DNA from: a bacterium
GTDB lineage: Bacteria; JAHJDO01
DNA: 9,117 nucleotides
Assembly (NCBI GenBank): GCA_030671985.1
Contig: DAOVHI010000051.1
Span: forward strand, 1-9,117
Reading direction: 5' to 3'
In this document: piece by piece, positions 1 through 4,600 of the stretch
How the letters are laid out: every line of letters starts with the position of its first letter
Numbering within the stretch: the first letter of the stretch is position 1
Notes under the pieces: model-generated
What the model saw: only the letters and a program-made list of their open reading frames with translations
What the model was told of the DNA's origin: nothing
Database searches by the model: none
Made by a program: the position numbers and the translations under genes

Positions 1-172
1 AAAAAGCGCCTGAGGAGCACATGGGAGCAAATGTGCCTGTTGTTACAACATCTACTTCCTTTGCGGCTTTTTTTATGCCTTTTGCTTCAACTATGTCAAT
101 AATCTCTTCGGCGGTTACAACTACTGCCTCTCCATTTCTTATCCTTTTATTTATTTCTTCGTATGTCTTCAC
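1..172 (-). CDS. DUF39 / homocysteine biosynthesis family protein, N-terminal fragment
   Basis: Partial gene: only the first 57 codons are inside the window and the rest runs off the left edge. It starts at GTG (172-170) after a G-rich ribosome site (GGGGGG, 6 nt before the start). The visible peptide opens [19 protein letters not shown], continues with an amphipathic stretch ending [15 protein letters not shown], and reaches PMCSSGAF at residues 50-57. This opening is typical of the DUF39 (HcyBio) family. In methanogens a member of the family acts as an L-aspartate-semialdehyde sulfurtransferase that makes homocysteine, and the Cys of the PMCSSGA motif (Cys52 here) is a sulfur-carrying residue. 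Whether this bacterial copy does the same is inference, and C-terminal CBS domains or a ferredoxin partner cannot be seen. An upstream in-frame TTG (184) is possible, but the GTG has the better spacing. The region above the start is one copy of a duplicated segment. Confidence 0.83.
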   Translation of the reverse strand, partial: MKTYEEINKRIRNGEAVVVTAEEIIDIVEAKGIKKAAKEVDVVTTGTFAPMCSSGAF

Positions 173-214
173 TTTAGTCCCCCCAATCAATCATACAGCA
201 CAAGCAATTCTATC

Positions 215-278
215 AAATGAAATTAAAAAAAACCAGATAAAACGCTTGATACGTATATTGCCTATGATTTAATATAAG
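215..278. repeat. Direct repeat copy A (duplicated thiE upstream region)
   Basis: This 64-bp segment matches 1375-1438 without gaps at an offset of exactly 1160 bp, with 7 mismatches (about 89% identity). It contains AGATAAAACGCTTGATA and ATGATTTAATAT, the same promoter-like boxes found before thiE: TTGATA at 246-251, a 16-nt spacer, TTTAAT at 268-273. Here the boxes point rightward, into the 3' end of the toxin gene, and no intact gene follows. The segment also forms the leader between the DUF39 start and the toxin 3' end. It is best read as a duplication relic. Confidence 0.8.
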
Positions 279-297
279 GAATGCTGCCGGCTGCAAA
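279..297 (+). pseudogene. Possible remnant of an internal thiE fragment
   Basis: Directly after repeat copy A, the bases around 280-297 (GAATGCTGCC then GCTGC then AA) match an internal part of thiE at about 1611-1628, with 2 differences in about 18. Repeat copy B sits upstream of thiE, so copy A plus this match looks like a second thiE 5' region with about 172 bp deleted. The match is short and could be chance. Its position right at the repeat end is what makes it credible. No reading frame is preserved. Confidence 0.4.
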
Positions 298-333
298 TTA
301 CTATGATTGGGTAGCGTGATATTCCTATCATCC

Positions 334-600
334 TTATGAAAGTGGAGCTATTTTATATACATCTTTCCTATGACGAATGCGAACTATCAATACAGTATTG
401 TGTATTATTGAATAAATAATACGGTAATTTCCTACTCTGTATTTTCTGAGTCCTGCAAAATCTCCTTGCAATTCAGGAAATGCATCAGCTTTTTCGGAAA
501 GTTCTGATGTAAGCTTATTCATAATGCGACTCGCATCGGCATGACTTATTTTTTTTAATTCTTCGGATACTGATTTTTTGAATGTAATATTATAAGCCAA
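334..600 (-). CDS. relE: RelE/ParE-family toxin of a type II toxin-antitoxin pair
   Basis: The 88-aa protein has the features of the RelE/ParE superfamily: an N-terminal strand (MAYNITFKKSV), two helices over about residues 10-40, then the diagnostic core LRKYRVGNYRIIY (51-63) and the C-terminal RIRHRKDVYK (74-83). Family members of the RelE kind are ribosome-dependent mRNA interferases that cut mRNA in the A site. Lys53, Arg55, Arg60, Arg78 and Tyr82 are plausible equivalents of the basic and tyrosine residues used in catalysis. That mapping is inferred by eye. The start is TTG (600-598), which lies inside the last codons of the antitoxin gene (11-nt overlap), so translation is probably coupled. 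No ATG is available in frame near the start. A ParE-like gyrase poison is the alternative, but the HRKDVYK ending fits RelE better. Confidence 0.88.
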   Translation of the reverse strand: MAYNITFKKSVSEELKKISHADASRIMNKLTSELSEKADAFPELQGDFAGLRKYRVGNYRIIYSIIHNTVLIVRIRHRKDVYKIAPLS

Positions 601-808
601 TTTCTTTTCTCATTTCGTCTATAGATATTACAGGGTCAGTTGTATCGCGTAATCTGTCAAGTCCTATTTGCAAATCTGCTTGATCATGCAAATAGCTCTC
701 AAGAGCTTTTTGTACTAAAAACGATTTTGGTCTTTCTATTGTTAACGCAACATTATTAAGTTCTTTTGCCAGCATATCCGGCAATCTTACTGAAAGCGCA
801 ACACTCAT
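590..808 (-). CDS. relB: Ribbon-helix-helix antitoxin (RelB/DinJ- or ParD-like)
   Basis: The 72-aa antitoxin lies directly upstream of and overlaps the toxin gene. The N-terminus MSVALSVRLPDMLAKELNNVA is a ribbon-helix-helix DNA-binding unit: strand about residues 3-9, helix 11-23, second helix 28-42 (KSFLVQKALESYLHD). The C-terminal 30 residues (LDRLRDTTDPVISIDEMRKEIGL) are acidic and would wrap the toxin. The frame is open further upstream to 868, but the ATG at 808-806 is chosen because a perfect AGGAGG sits 6 nt before it and the RHH strand begins right there. The protein should bind the toxin and repress its own operon through the dyads at 821-862. Confidence 0.9.
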   Translation of the reverse strand: MSVALSVRLPDMLAKELNNVALTIERPKSFLVQKALESYLHDQADLQIGLDRLRDTTDPVISIDEMRKEIGL

Positions 809-814
809 CTGAAT

Positions 815-820
815 CCTCCT
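815..820 (-). promoter_or_regulatory. Ribosome binding site of the antitoxin gene
   Basis: AGGAGG on the minus strand, 6 nt before the ATG at 808-806. It is much stronger than anything before the toxin's TTG start. That contrast would favour making antitoxin in excess of toxin. Confidence 0.85.
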
Positions 821-862
821 TTTGTATTTATTGTAATACAGTGTAGCGCATTGTAATACAAA
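821..862. promoter_or_regulatory. Antitoxin operator: paired dyads in the toxin-antitoxin promoter
   Basis: Two copies of TTGTAATACA start 20 bp apart (831-840 and 851-860), about two helical turns. The right copy extends to a perfect odd palindrome, TTGTA-A-TACAA (851-861). The outer arms TTTGTATT (821-828) and AATACAAA (855-862) are perfect inverted repeats. The dyads cover the promoter spacer and the region just downstream of the -10, as expected for autorepression by a ribbon-helix-helix antitoxin. The dyads are seen directly; binding is inferred. Confidence 0.72.
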
Positions 863-868
863 AGTCAA
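840..868 (-). promoter_or_regulatory. Sigma-70-type promoter of the toxin-antitoxin operon
   Basis: On the minus strand TTGACT (868-863) is followed after exactly 17 nt by TACACT (845-840). This gives a predicted start near 833 and a leader of about 25 nt ahead of the antitoxin ATG. It overlaps the palindromic operator, so promoter and operator are integrated. Confidence 0.75.
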
Positions 869-911
869 TAGTGATATGACGTTTTTTTTGGAGAACGGTA
901 AAACTCACCAG

Positions 912-933
912 CCAAAAAGCGCCAGCTTTTTGG
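912..933. terminator. Hairpin between the small membrane gene and the toxin-antitoxin operon
   Basis: A perfect 9-bp inverted repeat, CCAAAAAGC (912-920) and GCTTTTTGG (925-933), with a 4-nt loop. It lies about 40-60 nt past the stop of the minus-strand gene 974-1270 and ahead of the promoter at 840-868, where a terminator would insulate the two units. The U-run lies within the stem rather than after it, so termination is possible but not canonical. Confidence 0.4.
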
Positions 934-973
934 TCGGGTGCAGTGATTGGTTAAATGATTTTTCTTTTATACT

Positions 974-1270
974 TTATTTTCTGTCGGTGCTTTTAATAGA
1001 TATTTTTTCACTTATATTTACAGCAAATGAATTCTTAAAATCATATGGAGGCCAATCTCGAACACGAAAAGTATCTGGAGCCTGATTTTTCTTGAACAAT
1101 CCCTGACAAACACTTTTTGGAATAACATAATAAATTTTGTCTTTGTAGACAAACCATTTCTGTCGAACAATACCACTGATAATAACGTGCTTAATAAAGC
1201 AACAGATCATGGTTGCAGCAATAAAGACCGCAATCCACAAGAATGTCTGGAATATTGTCATATTTTCCAT
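974..1270 (-). CDS. Small single-pass membrane protein, unknown function
   Basis: This 98-aa protein matches no family that I recognise. One strong hydrophobic segment lies near the N-terminus (about residues 8-34, FLWIAVFIAATMICCFIKHVIISGI, given here only as its limits and flavour), followed by a basic, aromatic stretch and a polar, charged tail ending STDRK. The ATG at 1270-1268 is supported by GGGAGG 10 nt upstream (1286-1281), the main reason to call the gene real. A plus-strand frame overlapping its 3' part (876-1085) has no ribosome site. The gene sits between the toxin-antitoxin pair and thiE and is transcribed away from thiE. It is inside the segment bounded by the two direct repeats. 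Confidence 0.6.
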   Translation of the reverse strand: MENMTIFQTFLWIAVFIAATMICCFIKHVIISGIVRQKWFVYKDKIYYVIPKSVCQGLFKKNQAPDTFRVRDWPPYDFKNSFAVNISEKISIKSTDRK

Positions 1271-1336
1271 TCTTATTATTCCTCCCTTAGAGATTTAATT
1301 TTAAATTTTTTAGCATCTAACATATATCATTGAACC

Positions 1337-1361
1337 GCTACCATCATTTTGATACGGTAGC
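1337..1361. other. Hairpin-forming inverted repeat in the thiE upstream region
   Basis: GCTACC-ATCA (1337-1346) pairs with TGAT-AC-GGTAGC (1350-1361) around a 3-nt loop, with a 2-nt bulge on one side. It lies in the divergent region between the small membrane gene and thiE, just left of repeat copy B, and copy A lacks it. It could be an operator or a structured leader of the minus-strand gene. There is no U-tract. Confidence 0.35.
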
Positions 1362-1374
1362 AGACAATTGTGTG

Positions 1375-1438
1375 AAATGCAATTAAAGAAAATCAGATAA
1401 AACGCTTGATATGTATATCGCCCATGATTTAATATGAG
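1375..1438. repeat. Direct repeat copy B, immediately upstream of thiE
   Basis: Partner of 215-278 with 7 differences over 64 bp and no gaps. It ends 4 bp before the thiE start codon and contains its likely promoter. The central GATAT-GT-ATATC (1408-1419) is an inverted repeat; in copy A the equivalent place reads ATACGTAT, also symmetric. The two copies bound the toxin-antitoxin pair and the 98-aa membrane gene. Confidence 0.8.
1406..1433 (+). promoter_or_regulatory. Likely thiE promoter, giving a near-leaderless transcript
   Basis: TTGATA (1406-1411), a 16-nt spacer, then TTTAAT (1428-1433), 5 of 6 bases of the consensus -10. Transcription would begin around 1440, within a few bases of the ATG at 1442. 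No Shine-Dalgarno sequence precedes that ATG, which agrees with leaderless translation. The same boxes are kept in repeat copy A. Confidence 0.5.
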
Positions 1439-1441
1439 TAA

Positions 1442-2086
1442 ATGAAACCTAATCTAAAAGACTTATTCTCAGGTCAGATTTACGGGATAACTTGTTTTGA
1501 AACCAGTTGCGGAAGAGGGAATGAATATGTAGTTAGAGAGATGCTTAAAGCCGGAATCAGGATTATTCAGTATAGAGAAAAATTCCGCACAAAAAAAATT
1601 AAATATGAAGAATGCTGCCAGCTGCGAAAGATTACCCGAGAATACGATGCCCTATTTATTGTCAATGATGACGTTGATCTCGCTATTCTTTGTGAAGCGG
1701 ATGGTATCCATATCGGACAGAACGATATTCCTTTAAAACAAGTTCGTAGATTAATTAAACCGAACCAATTTATCGGACTTTCCACTCATAGCCCGGAACA
1801 AGCCAAAGAAGCCCTGAGAATAGGAGCAGATTATATAGGAGTTGGACCAATCTACGAGACTCAAACTAAAAAAAATACTGTTCAGGCAGTAGGTCTTGAG
1901 TACATAAGATATGTCTCTCAAAACATTGATCTTCCTTTTGTGGCAATAGGAGGGATCAAAGAATCTAACATAGCCGAAGTAGTAAAGGCCGGAGCCCGTT
2001 GTGTGAGCTTAGTCACTGAGATCACAGAAGCTCCCAACATTCAACAAAAGATAAAGAATATTCAGAAACGTCTGGAACGGTACTAA
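1442..2086 (+). CDS. thiE: Thiamine-phosphate synthase
   Basis: ThiE joins the pyrimidine diphosphate HMP-PP to the thiazole phosphate to give thiamine phosphate, the coupling step of cytoplasmic vitamin B1 synthesis. The 214-aa length is normal for this TIM-barrel family. Visible hallmarks in order are IIQYREK (41-47, pyrimidine-diphosphate site), FIVNDDVDLA (72-81), ADGIHIGQNDIPL (86-98), IGLSTHS (111-117), GADYIGVGPIYETQTKK (128-144, phosphate-contacting loop) and FVAIGGI (166-172, glycine-rich phosphate loop). The start is fixed because the codon just upstream (1439-1441) is a stop. There is no ribosome site. No other thiamine gene is nearby and no TPP riboswitch could be seen in the 170 bp before it. 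It is convergent with the secreted-protein gene to its right and divergent from the membrane gene to its left. Confidence 0.93.
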   Translation: MKPNLKDLFSGQIYGITCFETSCGRGNEYVVREMLKAGIRIIQYREKFRTKKIKYEECCQLRKITREYDALFIVNDDVDLAILCEADGIHIGQNDIPLKQVRRLIKPNQFIGLSTHSPEQAKEALRIGADYIGVGPIYETQTKKNTVQAVGLEYIRYVSQNIDLPFVAIGGIKESNIAEVVKAGARCVSLVTEITEAPNIQQKIKNIQKRLERY

Positions 2087-2152
2087 ACGCCACCGATTGG
2101 TTCAAAAATTATATTCTATGCTTGGTTGGGCAAGACAAAGTCCACCCCCTTG

Positions 2153-2557
2153 CTAGCGTGGTGGAATTCCACCACGCTTGGAAAGCAACCATTCAAGTTT
2201 ACTTGGTCTGATGGGGCTGCCGCCTTTGCGCCAGCCTCCTCCTCCTTTGCCATCACCGACATAAGTTTTCCCATTGAGTTGAGGCGTTGTTGATGAATAC
2301 TTCTTTGTAGTTCTGTTGTGCCAGTATCCAACCCACCATGTAGTTCGACCATCGGTATTTTCCCACCTTGCTTGCGAGCTTTTCGGACGAGGCATTACAT
2401 ATGCCCATCCTTGCCTCTGCATTTTCAGTGCGATACCAATCGTTTTCTGTCTAACTTCAATACCACCACGTAGAGTCGAAGGAATTTCTGGTTTGCCTGC
2501 AAGGATTGGGACACAGAGAAACTGTAGCAATAAAGTTAGACTTAAAATTCTGAGCAT
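2153..2557 (-). CDS. Small secreted tryptophan-rich protein, unknown function
   Basis: About 134 aa, not recognised as a family. The N-terminus MLRILSLTLLLQFLCVPILAG is a clear Sec signal peptide, cleavage probably after Ala in ILA. The mature part is basic and rich in Trp, Gly and Arg, with GWAYVMPRP, WENTDGRTTWWVGYW and GDGKGGGGWRKGG, and ends KRGGIPPR. The motif RGGI occurs twice, near the start of the mature protein and at the end. The frame also offers a TTG at 2566, which lies closer (4-5 nt) to the AAGGAAG ribosome site. The ATG at 2557 is preferred on codon type, but its spacing of 13 nt is long, so the start is uncertain. The last seven codons are a perfect DNA palindrome. An overlapping frame (2116-2352) lacks a signal or ribosome site. 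Confidence 0.6.
   Translation of the reverse strand: MLRILSLTLLLQFLCVPILAGKPEIPSTLRGGIEVRQKTIGIALKMQRQGWAYVMPRPKSSQARWENTDGRTTWWVGYWHNRTTKKYSSTTPQLNGKTYVGDGKGGGGWRKGGSPIRPSKLEWLLSKRGGIPPR
2156..2177. repeat. Perfect 22-bp palindrome covering the last codons of the secreted-protein gene
   Basis: The left arm GCGTGGTGGAA (2156-2166) is followed directly by its exact reverse complement TTCCACCACGC (2167-2177), with no spacer. It encodes R-G-G-I-P-P-R just before the TAG stop. It has no T-tract on either strand, so it is not a standard terminator, although it lies between convergent genes. A second, imperfect dyad follows to its left: GGTGGAC-TTT-GTC on the minus strand, about 2132-2144. Confidence 0.7.
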
Positions 2558-2602
2558 TATACCCAACTAACTTCCTTTCATGCTCTAACAATTAATATAA
2601 TT

Positions 2603-2631
2603 AACATAGCAAATCTTTATTGATTTAGCAA
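2603..2631 (-). promoter_or_regulatory. Possible promoter of the secreted-protein gene
   Basis: On the minus strand TTGCTA (2631-2626), 17 nt, then TATGTT (2608-2603). Each box matches 4 of 6 consensus bases. It lies in the only gap between the end of the binding-protein gene and the secreted-protein gene. The surroundings are very AT-rich, so a chance match is possible. Confidence 0.3.
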
Positions 2632-2664
2632 GATAATGTTTAATATGTCAGGATAAGAACAGGT

Positions 2665-4254
2665 CTACTGCGTGTGCTTCTGCAGCTGCTTTGGTACGTA
2701 CCATTTTATAAAATTATGGCTTATTCCGACAGGAGTAACTTCTATGCCTTTAAAACGCGCGTTAACGACCGGAAGTGAATCTTGAACGTATAAAAATGTA
2801 TATGGCTGGTCTTCAGCTATAATCTCGTGGATCCTATGATAAATCTGCTTTCTTTTCTCTATTTCAAATTCTTCCCTTCCCTCTTCTAGAAGCTTATCTA
2901 CCTCCGGGTTATTGTAAGAAATAAAGTTAAACTCTCCCGCTTTTGTTTTTGATGAATGCCAGATATCGTAGCCGTCAGGATCTCTGCCAAGACCCCAGGC
3001 GAGTAGAACAGCCTCAAACCTTTTTTTATTAATGAACTCATTTATAAAAGATGCCCATTCAATTATTCTTATATTTACCTTGATGCCAACAAGTTTGAGG
3101 TTCTGCTGTATAATTTCCGCGCATTTCTTCCTCTGCGCATTACCCTGATTTGTTATAATCTCAAATTCAAACTTTTCCCCATCCTTATCAATCCAGCCGT
3201 CTCCGTCATTGTCTTTCCACCCGCACAGTTTTAGCATTTCTTTTGCCTTTAGCGAATTATACGGATATCTTCTTACATGTTCGCTGTATGCCCATGATTC
3301 TGGAGGAAAAGGACCTGTCCCGACTTCTCCTAATCCCAATAAAACTCCTTTGATGATCTCAGGCTTATTAATTGCATATGTTAAAGCCTGTCTAACAAGT
3401 TTGTTTTTAAATAACGGATTTTTAAGGTTGTAACCCAGATAGGTATAACCAAAGCTTGGACATCTATATTTATTAAAACCTGTTTTAAACTGCTTTCTAT
3501 TAGTCTGATAAGTGTATTGAACGGGATTAAGCCCCATCCAATCCACGTTACCGGCGCTAAGTTCAAGAAACATTGTCGCATCATCGGGAATTATCTGGTA
3601 AACATATTTATCTATATACGGTCTGCCTTCAAAATAGTCATTATTTGCCTCAAGAATAATTCGTTGTCCGGTTTTCCACTCTTTAAACTTATATGGACCT
3701 GTTCCTATTGGATGCCGCGCAAAACTACATTTGATTAAATTCTTATCTTTTAGAAGATGCTCAGGCATAATCCACATTCCCCAGCTTGCAAGAGCCGGAG
3801 AGAACGGCTCTTTGTAGATTACTCTGAATGTATACGGATCAACAACTTTCGCGTTTTTTATTCGTTCAAAATCGCCGCTGTATGGAGTAGGAACGTCCGG
3901 ATCTGTAAGCTTTTTATACGTAAACATCACATCAGAAGCTGTAAAAGGAAAACCGTCATGCCATTTAACGTTTTTCCGTAAATTAAATGTGACAGTGAGT
4001 TTATCGGAAGAGACTTCCCATGATTCCGCCAGATCTCCAACAAGTTTTATATTTTTATCATACTTGAGGAGACCGTTAAATATTAACCCAACAATATCCT
4101 GAGAAGCACCGTCTGAAGCCAATATTGGGACAAGAGTTGAAGCGTCACCTATTGAGCCGACAACTATTGCATCGCCATAACTAGGTTCGCCAAAGGCTTG
4201 GCTTGTATTTATGAATAAAAAAAATACCGCAAGAAGCGGTAATATGTTCTTCAT
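2665..4254 (-). CDS. Peptide/nickel-type ABC transporter substrate-binding protein (SBP_bac_5)
   Basis: This 529-aa protein is of the OppA/DppA family (cluster C, solute-binding family 5), which captures peptides or similar ligands outside the inner membrane and delivers them to an ABC permease. Signs are a Sec signal peptide (residues 1-20, ending TSQA), AESWEVSSDKLTVTFNLRKNVKWHDG (only its limits 76-101 matter; the core VKWHDG is diagnostic), TASDVMFTYKK (105-115), GTGPYKF (184-190), VRQALTYAINKPEII (287-301) and a C-terminal YIGI-like closing region. No Cys follows the signal, so it is periplasmic rather than a lipoprotein. Residues 348-360 hold an EF-hand-like loop with Asp at 348, 350, 352 and 356. 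No permease or ATPase gene is adjacent, so the ligand is unknown. It follows secG by 18 nt and probably ends the operon. The ribosome site (AGAG) is weak. Confidence 0.92.
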   Translation of the reverse strand: MKNILPLLAVFFLFINTSQAFGEPSYGDAIVVGSIGDASTLVPILASDGASQDIVGLIFNGLLKYDKNIKLVGDLAESWEVSSDKLTVTFNLRKNVKWHDGFPFTASDVMFTYKKLTDPDVPTPYSGDFERIKNAKVVDPYTFRVIYKEPFSPALASWGMWIMPEHLLKDKNLIKCSFARHPIGTGPYKFKEWKTGQRIILEANNDYFEGRPYIDKYVYQIIPDDATMFLELSAGNVDWMGLNPVQYTYQTNRKQFKTGFNKYRCPSFGYTYLGYNLKNPLFKNKLVRQALTYAINKPEIIKGVLLGLGEVGTGPFPPESWAYSEHVRRYPYNSLKAKEMLKLCGWKDNDGDGWIDKDGEKFEFEIITNQGNAQRKKCAEIIQQNLKLVGIKVNIRIIEWASFINEFINKKRFEAVLLAWGLGRDPDGYDIWHSSKTKAGEFNFISYNNPEVDKLLEEGREEFEIEKRKQIYHRIHEIIAEDQPYTFLYVQDSLPVVNARFKGIEVTPVGISHNFIKWYVPKQLQKHTQ

Positions 4255-4272
4255 AATATCAATCTCTGTGAC

Positions 4273-4596
4273 TTATCTTGTTGTTTCTTTATCAGGCGCT
4301 TCTTCTTTTACCGTTTCAGCTTCTATTTGCTTTATACCTTCTTTCTTTATTATGGAAGTACCACTGTAGTTAGAAACCCACATAAAACTCAGAGAGATGG
4401 ATGTGAGAATAAAGATTATAGCCATTACCGTGGTGAGCTTTGTCATAAATGTCTCGGAACTTGTTCCAAGCAGGGATTGAGTCCCTGCTCCGCCAAACAT
4501 GCTGGCAATATCCGCTCCTTTTCCCACCTGAAGGAGAACAATTAGAATCAGACTTACGCAGGCGACAACATGAATTATACTTATAAATGTAAACAT
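4273..4596 (-). CDS. secG: Protein translocase subunit SecG
   Basis: SecG is the small non-essential subunit of the SecYEG channel and helps SecA-driven export across the inner membrane. The 107-aa protein has the family plan: TM helix 1 (about 3-23), a conserved loop containing LLQVGKGADIASMFGGAG and QSLLGT (21-45), TM helix 2 (about 52-73), then a charged tail rich in Lys and Glu (84-107) that varies in the family. The ATG (4596) lies 4 bases past the pgk stop, and its ribosome site (GGAG) is inside the end of pgk, so translation is likely coupled. The arrangement pgk-secG is seen in many bacteria, usually with tpiA between them, which is absent here. Confidence 0.93.
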   Translation of the reverse strand: MFTFISIIHVVACVSLILIVLLQVGKGADIASMFGGAGTQSLLGTSSETFMTKLTTVMAIIFILTSISLSFMWVSNYSGTSIIKKEGIKQIEAETVKEEAPDKETTR

Positions 4597-4600
4597 AAAA

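Noticed and set aside
21-272. 83-aa plus-strand open frame
   Set aside because: It is antisense to the DUF39 start, which has convincing family motifs, and its tail runs through the direct repeat.
876-1085. 69-aa plus-strand open frame
   Set aside because: It has no ribosome site, overlaps the better supported minus-strand gene 974-1270 and runs through the hairpin at 912-933.
1271-1441. TPP riboswitch upstream of thiE
   Set aside because: No thi-box-like CTGAGA or ACCTGATCTGG core was found; the sequence is AT-rich with only simple dyads.
2156-2177. Intrinsic terminator
   Set aside because: The stem is strong but there is no T-run on either side in either direction.
2116-2352. 78-aa minus-strand frame overlapping the secreted-protein gene
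   Set aside because: It lacks a ribosome site and signal peptide, and the overlapping frame has a clear signal peptide. Its end (GVDFVLPNQA) reads through the dyad region and could be repeat-derived.
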